A DNA stretch of 64,000 nucleotides, taken from Oceanobacillus timonensis. GTDB lineage: Bacteria; Bacillota; Bacilli; Bacillales; Amphibacillaceae. Both the position numbers and the translations under genes were made by a program. Each line of letters begins with the position of its first letter. Position 1 is the first letter of the stretch. Positions 35,826 through 46,118 of the stretch are shown piece by piece. The DNA lies in contig NZ_LT800497.1 of assembly GCF_900166635.1 (NCBI RefSeq), positions 1,216,303 to 1,280,302 on the forward strand, in the 5' to 3' direction. The notes under the pieces were generated by a model. The model had not been told where the DNA came from. It searched no databases and saw nothing but the letters and a program-made list of their open reading frames with translations.

Positions 35826-37487
35826 ATGAGTGAATTTTCAGGTAAGCAACGCAAAGAAGTACTGGAAACGCTGGAAAGTGAAGAACTTGATTTATTAGTG
35901 ATTGGTGGAGGTATTACCGGTGCCGGTATTTCATTAGATGCTGCTACAAGAGGTTTGCGCACAGGTCTTATTGAAATGCAGGATTTCGCAGCTGGTACGT
36001 CCAGCCGTTCTACTAAATTAGTACATGGCGGTTTGCGCTATTTACAGCAGTTTGAGGTGAAAATGGTTGCTGAAGTAGGGAAAGAACGTGCAGTTGTTTA
36101 TGAAAATGGACCGCATGTTACCACGCCGGAGTGGATGCTGTTACCGTTTCATAAAGGCAGCAATTTAGGACCATTGACATCCAATATTGGTTTACGTGTC
36201 TATGACTTTTTGGCAGGTGTTAAAAAATCAGAACGCCGTAAAATGTTAAAACCGGCTGAAGTATTAAAACGCGAACCACTTGTCAAAAAAGATGAGCTTC
36301 GAGGCGGCGGTTTTTATGTTGAATATAAAACAGATGACGCGCGTTTAACGGTTGAAGTGTTGAAAAAAGCAGTTGAACACGATGTAAAAGCAGTAAACTA
36401 TACCAAAGCAGTTGAATTCATTTATGAAGATGGAAAAGTGATTGGTGTAGTTGCAGAAAATCAAATCACAAAAGAACAGCATAAAATCTATGCGAAAAAA
36501 ATCATTAACGCCGGCGGTCCATGGGTAGATGATGTCCGTGAACTGGATGGTTCGAAAAAAGGAAAAACACTTCATTTAACAAAAGGTGTCCATCTCGTAT
36601 TTGATGAATCCGTATTTCCGCTTAAACAGGCTGTCTATTTCGATACGCCGGATGGCCGGATGGTATTTGCTATTCCGCGCGGTGGTAAAACGTATGTTGG
36701 TACAACGGATACTGACTATCAAGGAAATATTGCACATCCAACCATGACAGAAAAAGATCGGGATTATATCTTAAATGCGATTAATTATATGTTCCCTTCT
36801 GTCGGCATTGATGCAAGTAAAGTTGAATCTAGCTGGGCTGGGTTGCGACCTTTAATTGCAGAAGAAGGTACAGACAATCCGAGCGAAATTTCCCGTAAAG
36901 ATGAAGTTTTCCAATCGGATTCCGGATTGCTTTCCATGGCAGGCGGAAAATTAACTGGATACCGTAAAATGGGTGAGCAAGTTGTGAATACGGTAGCCAA
37001 ACAGTTAAAAGAAGAAGAAGGCATTTTATATACCGAAAGCCAGACGAAACATCTGCCTATTTCCGGTGGTGAAGTCGGCGGATCAAAAGGCTTTAAGAAA
37101 TTTAAAGAAGAAAAAGTGAAAGAAGGCGTCAGCCTTGGCTTAACAGAAGACGAAGCTGCAGAGCTTACCCAGCGTTATGGTTCCAATGTAGAAAAAGTCT
37201 TCACACTTTATAAAGACAATAAAGAAGCTGCGAAAAAAGAAAATATTGAACCGGCTGTTTTTGCACAAGTATTATACGCAATCAATGATGAAATGGCGTA
37301 TAAAGCAGTTGACTTCTTTATCCGTCGTTCCGGTGCATTGTTCTTTAATCGTCCATGGGTAGAGACACATATGGACACCGTGCTTCCATTTATGGAAAAA
37401 GAACTTGGCTGGACAAAAGACGAAGCAGCAGCATACCGAAAAGAACTGGAACAATTATTATACGAAACCACTCATCCAGATAAATAA
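35826..37487 (+). CDS. glpD: Aerobic glycerol-3-phosphate dehydrogenase
   Basis: FAD enzyme at the membrane that oxidises glycerol-3-phosphate to dihydroxyacetone phosphate and passes electrons to menaquinone. 553 residues with the FAD motif VIGGGITGAGISLDAATRG, SSRSTKLVHGGLRYLQQ, and YVGTTDTDYQG. ATG 35826 lies eight bases after AGGAG. Together with dhaKL it feeds C3 compounds into glycolysis; glpF and glpK are not in the window. Confidence 0.97.
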   Translation: MSEFSGKQRKEVLETLESEELDLLVIGGGITGAGISLDAATRGLRTGLIEMQDFAAGTSSRSTKLVHGGLRYLQQFEVKMVAEVGKERAVVYENGPHVTTPEWMLLPFHKGSNLGPLTSNIGLRVYDFLAGVKKSERRKMLKPAEVLKREPLVKKDELRGGGFYVEYKTDDARLTVEVLKKAVEHDVKAVNYTKAVEFIYEDGKVIGVVAENQITKEQHKIYAKKIINAGGPWVDDVRELDGSKKGKTLHLTKGVHLVFDESVFPLKQAVYFDTPDGRMVFAIPRGGKTYVGTTDTDYQGNIAHPTMTEKDRDYILNAINYMFPSVGIDASKVESSWAGLRPLIAEEGTDNPSEISRKDEVFQSDSGLLSMAGGKLTGYRKMGEQVVNTVAKQLKEEEGILYTESQTKHLPISGGEVGGSKGFKKFKEEKVKEGVSLGLTEDEAAELTQRYGSNVEKVFTLYKDNKEAAKKENIEPAVFAQVLYAINDEMAYKAVDFFIRRSGALFFNRPWVETHMDTVLPFMEKELGWTKDEAAAYRKELEQLLYETTHPDK

Positions 37488-37506
37488 AAAAGAGTGAAAA
37501 TCAAAC

Positions 37507-37553
37507 ATAAGATGCATGTGCAAATCCCTTTTTGCCATGCGTCTTATTTTTTG
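37507..37553 (+). terminator. Terminator after glpD
   Basis: ATAAGATGCATG (37507-37518) pairs with CATGCGTCTTAT (37536-37547) with one G-T pair, then TTTTTT. Confidence 0.88.
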
Positions 37554-37663
37554 ATATCTATATGTGTTCAAGGTTTCACTATATAAATAAACAACAAACG
37601 TAGGAATATGCTATATTTTATGATATACTTTTTTCGACTTGTCTTTAAGAACGGGGGAGATGC

Positions 37664-38665
37664 ATGTTAAAAGGGAAAAGAAATAAAGCAAAAACGAATA
37701 ATAACGTAACCCCATTCATTCCAGAAGGCGACTTTTATTATACAAAAGGTGTCGAAGCATTTAAGAAAAGAAAGTTTGACATTGCGATTAAATGGATTCA
37801 AAAAGCAATTGAAGCCAAACCTTATTTTCCTTTATATAAATGTCAACTGTCCGTCATTTATACAGAAATTGGTGCTTACCACCAAGCCAATCAGCTGCTG
37901 ACAGATGTTTTGCAGACAGGGGAGTATGTGGATTGTTATTATTTAGCTGCGAATAACTATGCGCATCTTGGATTGCTTCAAGATGCTAAAAAGTATGCAC
38001 AATTGTATCTGGATAAGAAGCCGGAAGGGGATTTCAGCAACGATGCTGCACAGTTGCTCGACTTTATCAAAATGGAAGATGAAGAAGAAGAAAACTTGGC
38101 TCTGGAGGATGAGGATGAACTGATTATTTTGCAGGAAACGGCCTTTTACCATATTGAAAATGAGGAGTGGGAAACAGCCATTCCTGTTATTGAAGAGATT
38201 ATGGAACATTTTCCAGAACAAAAGCTGGCAGTCCACGATTATGCACAGGCTCTGTTTTATACCGGTAAAAAAGAAGAAGCGATGCATATTGAAGAGGATT
38301 TGCTGGAAGAAGAACCAAATAATTTACACAGCCATTTAAATTTAGCGTTGTTTTATTATGAAACAGAAGACCCCGCCTATCAGAAACATATTCAAATCAT
38401 AAACAATATCTATCCAATGCATGAGGAACAAAAGCTGCGGATTGCTGAAGTGTTTGCGAAAACAGCTAATTATACATTAGCGTATGAGCGGTATCAAAAT
38501 GTTTCTTTAGAGCAGGCTAAAAGGAGAATATCCTATTATAAATGGTTTAGCGTAACAGCTTATAAAACAGGGAACCCGAGCAAAGCGTTGCGTTTATGGG
38601 AAGAAGGCTTAAAGCGGCACCCGAAGTTATCAGAAGAAGAAGGGCCTTGGGCGTTAAAGAAGTGA
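37664..38665 (+). CDS. yvcD: Tetratricopeptide repeat protein (YvcD-like)
   Basis: 333 residues, soluble, with TPR pairs: residues about 25-130 (YYTKGVEAFKKRKFDIAIKW and following) and about 160-330, separated by an acidic stretch. TPR proteins bind partners; no enzyme activity is expected. In B. subtilis yvcD also precedes trxB. ATG 37664 follows GGGGGAG. Confidence 0.8.
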   Translation: MLKGKRNKAKTNNNVTPFIPEGDFYYTKGVEAFKKRKFDIAIKWIQKAIEAKPYFPLYKCQLSVIYTEIGAYHQANQLLTDVLQTGEYVDCYYLAANNYAHLGLLQDAKKYAQLYLDKKPEGDFSNDAAQLLDFIKMEDEEEENLALEDEDELIILQETAFYHIENEEWETAIPVIEEIMEHFPEQKLAVHDYAQALFYTGKKEEAMHIEEDLLEEEPNNLHSHLNLALFYYETEDPAYQKHIQIINNIYPMHEEQKLRIAEVFAKTANYTLAYERYQNVSLEQAKRRISYYKWFSVTAYKTGNPSKALRLWEEGLKRHPKLSEEEGPWALKK

Positions 38666-38718
38666 GCAAAAAGATAGACGTTATATCTTAATTTCATTAC
38701 ACTATACGATGGAATTAG

Positions 38719-39681
<963 letters not shown>

Positions 39682-39893
39682 TTCATATAATTGTCGTTTT
39701 TTAGGTGGTAACTGATTCGAAAGTTATTGAATTTTGTCGAATCAGCCGGGTGCTTCCGTCTATGGATGTGATTTGTATAAAAAAATTAATCTCCGGTAAT
39801 TGCATCTTAACCTTGTTGTAACACGCATGAAACACAAAAAGGGTATTATAGAATTAACTAATTGACCCCCTTTTAATAGATAGATTAGTTTTG
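39682..39893 (+). other. Structured intergenic region after trxB
   Basis: CTGATTCGA (39712-39720) pairs with TCGAATCAG (39737-39745). Further on AACTAAT (39856-39862) can pair with ATTAGTT (39884-39890), and CCCCC (39866-39870) between them could instead reach the GGG at 39893-39895. These may be alternative folds just before the terminator at 39894. Confidence 0.35.
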
Positions 39894-39922
39894 GGACAGG
39901 TGACTCACCTGTCCATTTTTTT
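39894..39922 (+). terminator. Terminator upstream of the rapZ promoter
   Basis: GGACAGGT (39894-39901) with ACCTGTCC (39907-39914), five-base loop, then ATTTTTTT. Confidence 0.85.
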
Positions 39923-40033
39923 ATATAAAAATAGATCAACGAAAAGAAGAATAATCTTCTCTGTATGCTCCGGGAATATACGATGTTTTCTTTGCATCTG
40001 TATAAGGAAGGGAAAGGGAACTGGCCCAATAGC

Positions 40034-40062
40034 TTGGCGAATGTGATATTTTCTAATATAAT
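40034..40062 (+). promoter_or_regulatory. Promoter of rapZ-yvcK-whiA-crh
   Basis: TTGGCG (40034-40039), 17-base spacer, perfect TATAAT (40057-40062), 62 bases before the rapZ start. Confidence 0.75.
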
Positions 40063-40123
40063 ATAAAGCAGATATATATAAGTACAGTTGTTTGTTGGAA
40101 GAGGTTGGAAAGGGGAGAGTTTA

Positions 40124-41011
40124 GTGAAACAGGAAAAAGAAACAAAACTCGTTATTATTACGGGGATGTCAGGAGCTGGGAAAACAGTTGCGGTACAAAG
40201 TTTTGAAGATCTAGGTTATTATTGTGTAGATAACCTGCCTCCTGCACTTCTTCCCAAATTTTTAGAATTAATGAAAGATGCTTCCAATACCATTCAAAAA
40301 GTGGCACTTGTCATGGATCTCAGAGGAAGAGAATTTTTTGATTCCTTGTATAAGGCTTTAGACGCGATTAGCCATAAACCATGGATTCAGAGCCATATTT
40401 TATTTTTAGATGCTACGGATGAAACATTGGTGTCCAGATATAAAGAAACAAGACGTTCCCATCCTTTAGCGGTTGGCGGACTCCCCTTAAATGGAATCCA
40501 CCAGGAGCGAGTTATTATAGATGAATTACGCGGCCGTTCCCAACGGATTATTGATACATCCGATTTGAAGCCGAGAGATTTACGTGAGAGAATTCTCCAA
40601 TTATACAAGGAAGAAATACAGGAAGTGTTTTCTGTCCACTTCGTATCGTTTGGATTTAAATATGGTATTCCGATTGATGCCGATTTGGTTTTTGATGTCC
40701 GTTTTTTACCGAATCCACATTATGTATCTGCGCTCAAGCCTTTAACAGGTTTAAATCAGGAAGTAGATTCCTATGTGTTTAAATGGTCGGATACACAGTT
40801 GTTTACGGAGAAATTAAATGACTTATTCCGTTTCATGTTTCCGCAGTATAAAAAAGAAGGGAAATCGCAATTAGTCATTGCAATTGGCTGTACAGGAGGA
40901 CAACACCGTTCCGTTGCTCTAGCGGAGTATTTTTCCAAGCAATTCAGTGATGATTATATTACCCATGTCTCCCACAGGGATATTGAAAAGAGAAAGGTTC
41001 CATCATCATGA
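40124..41011 (+). CDS. rapZ: RNase adapter RapZ / YvcJ nucleotide-binding protein
   Basis: P-loop protein that hydrolyses nucleotides; E. coli RapZ guides RNase E to the glmZ sRNA, while B. subtilis YvcJ has a less defined role affecting competence. 295 residues, exactly the B. subtilis length, with Walker A GMSGAGKT (14-21) and the C-terminal signature [15 protein letters not shown]. Start is GTG 40124 behind AAAGGGGAG; the frame extends upstream to 40088 without a ribosome site. Overlaps yvcK by four bases (ATGA). Confidence 0.93.
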   Translation: MKQEKETKLVIITGMSGAGKTVAVQSFEDLGYYCVDNLPPALLPKFLELMKDASNTIQKVALVMDLRGREFFDSLYKALDAISHKPWIQSHILFLDATDETLVSRYKETRRSHPLAVGGLPLNGIHQERVIIDELRGRSQRIIDTSDLKPRDLRERILQLYKEEIQEVFSVHFVSFGFKYGIPIDADLVFDVRFLPNPHYVSALKPLTGLNQEVDSYVFKWSDTQLFTEKLNDLFRFMFPQYKKEGKSQLVIAIGCTGGQHRSVALAEYFSKQFSDDYITHVSHRDIEKRKVPSS

Positions 41012-41958
41012 GTGATGTTCCCAAAATAACAGCTATTGGCGGAGGAACAGGAATGCCGGTTTTGCTTCGGGGATTAAAAGATTTGCCGGTGGATTTAACA
41101 GCCATCGTCACCGTTGCAGATGATGGCGGCAGTACAGGAAGAATTCGTTCCGAGATGGAAATGCCTGCACCTGGAGATATCCGAAATGTGATTGCAGCGC
41201 TATCGGATGCAGAACCGATGCTGTTAGAGCTATTCCAGCACCGGTTTCAACAGGGAAACGGACTGACAGGTCATTCATTGGGGAATTTATTACTGGCGGC
41301 CATGACATCGATGACCGGTAACTTTAACCAAGGCATCAAAGAAATTTCACGGGTTTTGAATGTGAAAGGGAACATCTATCCGATATCGAATGAAAATATG
41401 TCTTTACATGCGATTATGGAAGATGGAGAGATTGTCCATGGTGAATCGAATATTCCACTGTCCGGAAAAAGGATTAAGCGTGTCTTTTTAGAGCCGCAGC
41501 CTCTGCAGCCGTTGCCTAACGCTGTAGAATCGATTCAAAAGGCAGACTTGATTGTTATTTCCCCAGGAAGCCTCTATACTTCCATCATGCCAAATTTAAT
41601 TGTGCCGGAAGTGAAGGAAGCATTATTAAATACAGAAGCAAAGATTGTATATGTTTGTAATATCATGACCCAGGACGGAGAAACAACCAATTATTCTGCA
41701 GCAGACCATGTACAGGCGATCCATGATCATGTAGGTGATAATTGTATTGATTATGTGATCGTCCACAATCAGCCGATAGACGCGGAAACACAGGAAATTT
41801 ATAAAGAAGAGAAAGCAGTACCCGTAGAAGCGGATATTGCCCGTTTAAAAACGATGGATGTAGAAGTCTTTCCCGGAAATATTGTCGTGAAGCATAAAGA
41901 TGGAACACTCCGTCATAATAATGATAAAATAGCTGAGATGCTTTATCGGTTTTTATAG
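41008..41958 (+). CDS. yvcK: YvcK family gluconeogenesis factor
   Basis: CofD-like protein that binds UDP-sugars and is needed for growth on gluconeogenic carbon sources and for correct PBP1 placement in B. subtilis. 316 residues with [16 protein letters not shown] at the start and [14 protein letters not shown], then GNLLLAAMT. Translationally coupled to rapZ. A T-less hairpin AGAGTGGGG/CCCCGCTCT (41964-41992) follows, perhaps protecting the mRNA. Confidence 0.95.
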   Translation: MSDVPKITAIGGGTGMPVLLRGLKDLPVDLTAIVTVADDGGSTGRIRSEMEMPAPGDIRNVIAALSDAEPMLLELFQHRFQQGNGLTGHSLGNLLLAAMTSMTGNFNQGIKEISRVLNVKGNIYPISNENMSLHAIMEDGEIVHGESNIPLSGKRIKRVFLEPQPLQPLPNAVESIQKADLIVISPGSLYTSIMPNLIVPEVKEALLNTEAKIVYVCNIMTQDGETTNYSAADHVQAIHDHVGDNCIDYVIVHNQPIDAETQEIYKEEKAVPVEADIARLKTMDVEVFPGNIVVKHKDGTLRHNNDKIAEMLYRFL

Positions 41959-42034
41959 TATTTAGAGTGGGGCAGCATACATACCCCGCTCTTTGAAGTT
42001 TTAAAGTGCTCAAAAGGGGAAGGAGTGTGATACG

Positions 42035-42985
42035 ATGTCCTTCGCATCAGATATCAAGAAAGAGCTAACCGCTATTCAATCGGATTCTTGCTGTCAGTTT
42101 GCTGAGCTGGCTGCACTTGTCCGAATGAATGGCGTTATTTCTATATCAAAGCAAGGTTACGGATTGGATGTCCAGACGGAAAACGCAGCAATTGCAAGGC
42201 GTATCTACACATTAATCAAACAAAATTATACGTTGCCGGTAGAACTTCTGGTACGGAAAAAAATGAAATTAAAAAAGAATAATGTTTATATCGTCCGTAT
42301 GAAAGACGGCGTACAATCCTTATTAGAGGATTTAGATTTAATCAAAAATCAGTATCAAATCACCCGGTCTATTTCCAAAAAATATGTCGATAAAGATTGT
42401 TGTCGAAAAGCCTATCTTCGTGGAGCTTTTCTGGCTGGCGGGTCGATGAATAACCCGGAGACATCCTCCTATCATTTGGAGATTTTCAATTATTACGAGG
42501 AACATGCAGAAGCATTGAAATCCATACTCAATGAATATGATTTACATGCCAGAACGTTAGAGCGAAAAAACGGACATATTGTATATATGAAAGAAGCGGA
42601 GAAAATTACTGCTTTTTTAGGCGTTATTGGAGCCCATCAGGCGTTATTAAAATTTGAGGATGTACGTATTGTCCGTGATATGAGAAACTCTGTCAACAGG
42701 CTGGTCAATTGTGAAACGGCGAATTTAAATAAAACGATTGGTGCCGCTTTCCGCCAAGTTGAAAACATTAAATTGATTGAACGGACAGTTGGATTGGAAC
42801 AACTGCCGGAGAAATTACAAGAGATAGCTAAGCTGCGGGTGCAGTATGAAGAGGTTTCGTTAAAGGAATTAGGTGAATTTGTCAGCAGTGGAAAAATTTC
42901 GAAATCAGGTGTGAACCATCGCTTGAAAAAAATTGATGAATTTGCAGAAAAGATCAGGCAAGGAGATTTCCAGCTTGGTAATTAA
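42035..42985 (+). CDS. whiA: Sporulation/division regulator WhiA
   Basis: 316-residue protein with an N-terminal LAGLIDADG homing-endonuclease-like fold lacking nuclease function ([16 protein letters not shown]) and a C-terminal helix-turn-helix ([24 protein letters not shown]). In B. subtilis it affects cell division and chromosome segregation; in streptomycetes it is a sporulation activator. ATG 42035 follows AAGGAGTG. Third gene of the rapZ operon. Confidence 0.96.
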   Translation: MSFASDIKKELTAIQSDSCCQFAELAALVRMNGVISISKQGYGLDVQTENAAIARRIYTLIKQNYTLPVELLVRKKMKLKKNNVYIVRMKDGVQSLLEDLDLIKNQYQITRSISKKYVDKDCCRKAYLRGAFLAGGSMNNPETSSYHLEIFNYYEEHAEALKSILNEYDLHARTLERKNGHIVYMKEAEKITAFLGVIGAHQALLKFEDVRIVRDMRNSVNRLVNCETANLNKTIGAAFRQVENIKLIERTVGLEQLPEKLQEIAKLRVQYEEVSLKELGEFVSSGKISKSGVNHRLKKIDEFAEKIRQGDFQLGN

Positions 42986-43113
42986 TGCTAGTATCCGCAG
43001 AATATGATATAATGCAAAGAACAACACAATAACCATCGCACATAGTCAATGCAGATATTTATCTGCATTCAAAAAAATGGATGCGTTTACTTACAGACAG
43101 GAGAGTGAATTTG

Positions 43114-43371
43114 TTGGTTGAGAAAACAGTGAAGATTGAATTGGATTCAGGACTGCAAGCAAGGCCAGCTGCCTATTTTGTACAAGAGGCCAATCGATTT
43201 GATTCACATATATTTTTAGAAAAGGATCAGAAAAAAGTAAATGCGAAAAGCATTATGGGATTAATGAGCTTAGCCCTGACAAAAGGGGTAGAAATAACGC
43301 TTATTATTGAAGGGGAAGATGAAGAAGAGGCAATGAAACATCTAACCAGCCTTGTCCGTGAAAAAGTGTGA
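43114..43371 (+). CDS. crh: Catabolite repression HPr-like protein Crh
   Basis: HPr paralogue that, when phosphorylated by HPrK on Ser46, acts as CcpA co-repressor. From TTG 43114 it has 85 residues, the B. subtilis length. Gln replaces the PTS His at position 15 (SGLQARPA), which separates Crh from HPr, and Ser46 is in KSIMGLMSL. AGGAG at 43099-43103 supports TTG 43111 or 43114 over the distant ATG 43081. The rest of its circuit, hprK and ppaX, lies 15 kb upstream. Confidence 0.95.
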   Translation: MVEKTVKIELDSGLQARPAAYFVQEANRFDSHIFLEKDQKKVNAKSIMGLMSLALTKGVEITLIIEGEDEEEAMKHLTSLVREKV

Positions 43372-43508
43372 TGAAATGAATAGAAATGAAGTAAACCGGT
43401 TTTAAATCCTTCTTTAAGAGAAGAACTTCTTTTTGCATCTTCTTGTGAGAAAGTGCACGAGTTTTTAGAGAGACATGCTTTATTCAAATGTAAGAGACTG
43501 TACGTGTG

Positions 43509-43586
43509 TGACGTTGGTGAAAGAAATCTCAAACCTTTATTAATACGGGAATGGGATGAGCATTCGCCAACGTCATTTCTTTTTTG
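43509..43586 (+). terminator. Terminator of the rapZ operon region
   Basis: TGACGTTGGTGAA (43509-43521) pairs with TTCGCCAACGTCA (43563-43575) with one G-T pair; TTTCTTTTTT follows. No gene is seen from 43372 to 43508. Confidence 0.8.
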
Positions 43587-43635
43587 TGATGTAAACAAAT
43601 TATAATGATGATAAATGGATTTGAAAATCAAATCT

Positions 43636-43932
43636 TTAAAATCTCATCACTAATACAAAAATCACCATACAAAAGAAAAACAGTATATCATTTTTAATCG
43701 TTGGTTTATTTTCAGAAAAAAATAAACGAATAATAGTAATAGAGACAAACGGTACAACAATAATTCCTAAATAAAACAAAAATCCTTCTAGTTTTATACT
43801 GACAATGAACAAGCTGACAACCGAAGAAATTCTAAAAACTGAAAAAACCCAACTTGTTTTTACTTTTTCATCAAAAACAGAGTATACCACTTCAAGAGCA
43901 GTAACATATATGATAATTATGATATAAGACAT
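43636..43932 (-). CDS. Small membrane protein of unknown function
   Basis: 98 residues with three hydrophobic stretches (about 2-16, 30-65 and 83-97). ATG 43932 follows AAGGAAGCG on the reverse strand; the frame is open further to 44025 without a ribosome site. No family recognised. It lies alone, opposite to crh. Confidence 0.55.
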   Translation of the reverse strand: MSYIIIIIYVTALEVVYSVFDEKVKTSWVFSVFRISSVVSLFIVSIKLEGFLFYLGIIVVPFVSITIIRLFFSENKPTIKNDILFFFCMVIFVLVMRF

Positions 43933-44196
43933 GATACGCTTCCTTACTTTAAAATAATAACTGTTAATACATTTGTGCCGAACCTTTGGCATCAAGGTTC
44001 TGTTTGTAATAATCATTTGTTTCATAAAGGTATTATTCGCTATACTTGAGACACGACAGGTTGCTTCAATCTTCGTTTTTCTGTCTAATTCGGGGAACTT
44101 TTTTCTCGAAGATGCTGCATCAATGATTTTACCTTACTTAATGAATCTGTTTTGAAGAGCTCTCTGATTCAATTTAATAGGAGTAAGTTATAATAA
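43933..44196. other. Intergenic, nothing recognised
   Basis: 264 bases upstream of the small membrane protein; AT-rich, no clear gene or hairpin. Confidence 0.5.
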
Positions 44197-44247
44197 CTCT
44201 TCATCTATAATAATAAAAGGATTATTTTTATTATTATAGATGAAGAG
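44197..44247. terminator. 22-bp perfect hairpin, terminator of the small basic gene
   Basis: A 22-base arm (44197-44218, starting CTCTTCATC) and its exact complement (44226-44247), seven-base loop. It lies four bases beyond the stop of the reverse-strand gene at 44251; read in that direction the second arm begins TTTTATTATTATAG. Confidence 0.75.
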
Positions 44248-44250
44248 AAT

Positions 44251-44394
44251 TTATTTAAATAGTTTTCTAATCGATTTTCCAGCAGCGCGTCCAGTTACAC
44301 GTCTGCCGATTCGTTTCCCTACTCTCCCCTTTTTGACGGCATCAACATCATTCCATATACGTAATATCTTATAGATGCTTGACTTCAGGCTCAT
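44251..44394 (-). CDS. Small highly basic protein, 47 residues
   Basis: Reverse strand: AAGGAGG, six bases, ATG 44394, then 47 codons to TAA at 44251. The protein opens MSLKSSIYKILRIWNDVDAV and has a strongly basic second half with KRIGRRVTGRAAGK and SIRKLFK. A -10 TATAAT (44431-44436 reverse) lies upstream and a 22-bp hairpin downstream, so the unit has promoter, ribosome site, frame and terminator. It resembles small basic Firmicute proteins with a 'NDV-A' start; function unknown, nucleic acid or membrane binding possible. Confidence 0.8.
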   Translation of the reverse strand: MSLKSSIYKILRIWNDVDAVKKGRVGKRIGRRVTGRAAGKSIRKLFK

Positions 44395-44696
44395 ATTTTT
44401 CCTCCTTGCTTGATATCCTTTAATAAGTTAATTATAGTATGACATTTGCGTTGCTGCAGGACAACTGTTCTTGGAGAAATGATAATGGTTTTAAAAAAGA
44501 ATAAGTATGTATGAGCATGGGATATGCTATTTTTGCAAATAAAAAAAGAGCTTTTTGGGGGATAATGAAAATATGGAAGCATCGAATTTAGGACAATGAA
44601 AAGAGAGGAAAAGACTTTTCTTTTGGAAGTTTAGACTGAATTAATTTATTTCGAAACACGGAGGTTTGCAATTCGTTAGAACAGAATATATTTTCA
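44395..44696. other. Intergenic, -10 box only
   Basis: Apart from the reverse TATAAT at 44431-44436 serving the small basic gene, I see no gene or hairpin. Confidence 0.5.
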
Positions 44697-44736
44697 TTAA
44701 AAAAGACAAGGGATAAGAATGTCTCTAACCCTTGTC
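44697..44736 (-). terminator. Terminator of tRNA-Arg
   Basis: Reverse strand: GACAAGGG (44736-44729) pairs with CCCTTGTC (44712-44705), then TTTTTT. Confidence 0.88.
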
Positions 44737-44754
44737 ATTATGGATTTTATATAG

Positions 44755-44830
44755 TGCGCCCAGAGGGATTCGAACCCCCGGCAAACCTGGTACCGGAAAC
44801 CAGTGCTCTATCCAGCTGAGCTATGGGCGC
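44755..44830 (-). tRNA. tRNA-Arg (anticodon CCG)
   Basis: Reverse strand: acceptor GCGCCCA pairs with TGGGCGC; D arm GCTC/GAGC; anticodon stem CTGGT/ACCAG with loop TTCCGGT, anticodon CCG reading CGG; T loop TTCGAAT. Discriminator A; CCA is not encoded. Confidence 0.97.
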
Positions 44831-44857
44831 ATGTTATTTATCAAAAACACAATCTTT

Positions 44858-44886
44858 ATTATACATATGAATAACCTTTGAGACAA
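44858..44886 (-). promoter_or_regulatory. Promoter of tRNA-Arg
   Basis: Reverse strand: TTGTCT (44886-44881), 17 bases, TATAAT (44863-44858), about 28 bases before the tRNA. Confidence 0.65.
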
Positions 44887-45009
44887 GCCCTTTTCTATAA
44901 TTTGATGAAAAGTTCTTCTGTATCCATCGCCAAGTGTTTCATATTTTCATGTTTAACAAACATAAAATCGGGAATGATGGTTAAAGTATAAATTTGGTGA
45001 AACTTTTTG

Positions 45010-45039
45010 TTTGACCTTTATTGACCAATGAGCTATCAT
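45010..45039 (+). promoter_or_regulatory. clpP promoter with CtsR operator
   Basis: TTTGACCTTTATTGACC (45010-45026) is the reverse complement of the CtsR direct repeat (GGTCAAA, three bases, GGTCAAA) with one mismatch. -35 TTGACC (45011-45016) lies in it, 17 bases before -10 TATCAT (45034-45039). CtsR should repress clpP until heat or protein stress. Confidence 0.9.
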
Positions 45040-45097
45040 ATAAAGTATAGAAAAAATCATCAGCCATTAAAGTTGGCAACTTAAGGAGGATTTTTAA

Positions 45098-45682
45098 ATG
45101 AATTTAGTACCTACAGTTATTGAACAAACAAATCGTGGTGAACGTGCATATGATATTTACTCCCGTTTATTAAAAGACCGGATTATTCTGCTTGGAAGCG
45201 GCATTGATGACAATGTGGCCAATTCCATTGTAGCACAGCTTTTATTCTTAGAAGCAGAAGATCCAGGAAAAGATATTTCTTTATATATTAATTCTCCTGG
45301 TGGTTCTATCACAGCCGGTATGGCCATCTTTGATACAATGAACTTCATTAAATCAGATGTATCTACCATCTGCATTGGTATGGCAGCTTCTATGGGAGCA
45401 TTCTTGCTTAACGCTGGTGAAAAAGGCAAACGTTTTGCATTGCCAAACAGTGAGATTATGATTCACCAGCCTCTAGGTGGTACGCAAGGTCAAGCAACAG
45501 ACATCGAAATTCATGCTAATAGAATTATTGAAATTAAAAGACGTATGAATCGCATCATGTCTGAAAATACTGGTCAGCCTTTAGAAGTTATTGAGCATGA
45601 TACAGAGCGCGATAAATTCATGAGTGCAGAACAGTCTAAAGAATATGGCTTGATTGATGACATTTTTGAACGTAAAGAATAA
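45098..45682 (+). CDS. clpP: ATP-dependent Clp protease proteolytic subunit
   Basis: Tetradecameric serine peptidase working with ClpX, ClpC or ClpE. 194 residues with catalytic triad Ser98 (GMAASMGAF), His123 (MIHQPLGG) and Asp172 (ERDKFM). ATG 45098 follows AAGGAGG. Monocistronic between a CtsR-controlled promoter and a strong terminator. Confidence 0.98.
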   Translation: MNLVPTVIEQTNRGERAYDIYSRLLKDRIILLGSGIDDNVANSIVAQLLFLEAEDPGKDISLYINSPGGSITAGMAIFDTMNFIKSDVSTICIGMAASMGAFLLNAGEKGKRFALPNSEIMIHQPLGGTQGQATDIEIHANRIIEIKRRMNRIMSENTGQPLEVIEHDTERDKFMSAEQSKEYGLIDDIFERKE

Positions 45683-45710
45683 TAAAAATGAATTGTAATA
45701 CAATCAAAAA

Positions 45711-45747
45711 AACAAGTCAGGGTTGAACACCCTGGCTTGTTTTTTCT
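45711..45747 (+). terminator. Terminator after clpP
   Basis: AACAAGTCAGGGT (45711-45723) pairs with ACCCTGGCTTGTT (45729-45741) with one G-T pair, then TTTTCTT. Confidence 0.92.
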
Positions 45748-45750
45748 TAA

Positions 45751-46118
45751 TAACTCAATTTTCGCCCTTAAAAAAGTAAGTTCCTTTCCATCGGAACAGG
45801 GGTTGATCATTACTTACATACATCAGTTGACAAAGATGAGAAGGTAAGGTGTAAGGCAACCGCTACAGCGGACCGTTTTGCTTTCCTAGGGGCACGCTCT
45901 TCAGCTAACTTTTGCCAAGAAGAGCACTTGGCAAAAGTGGATCTTCAGATGGTGCTGATCCCTCAGGAGTCAAAACGGTCCGCCTCCGCTAGCAGGATGT
46001 TCTATACGGTTGCAATAGCTAAACAAATAAAAGTTCGATCAGACAGAACAAATTTTACGTGGTGCATGGTAAAAATGTTCAGCAAACATTCCTTTCTTAG
46101 GTGCGAAAGCTGAATTAA
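45751..46118. mobile_element. MITE-like non-coding repeat element near clpP
   Basis: Imperfect terminal inverted repeats: TAACTCAATTTTCGCCCTTA at 45751-45770 and its complement at 46098-46118, 15 of 20 positions matching. It contains fold-back unit Y and is similar over most of its length to 23830-24163. It sits between the clpP terminator and aroK; its right end supplies the aroK stop codon. No transposase gene inside. Confidence 0.6.
45868..45983 (+). repeat. Fold-back repeat unit Y
   Basis: Outer arms GCGGACCGTTTTG (45868-45880) and CAAAACGGTCCGC (45971-45983); box CTTCAGCTAAC; stem TTTTGCCAAG (45910-45919), loop AAGAGCA, stem CTTGGCAAAA (45927-45936); box GTGGATCTTCAG. Same design as units X and Z. 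Confidence 0.85.

Noticed and set aside
39843..39849. Promoter at TATTAT before the rapZ terminator
   Set aside because: The nearest -35-like TTGTAA is 22 bases away, too far for a convincing sigma-A promoter.
41964..41992. Terminator between yvcK and whiA
   Set aside because: The stem AGAGTGGGG/CCCCGCTCT is good but no T-run follows, and the genes are expected to be one operon.
45928..46113. 61-codon forward frame near clpP
   Set aside because: Entirely inside the MITE-like repeat; frame not kept in the other copy.
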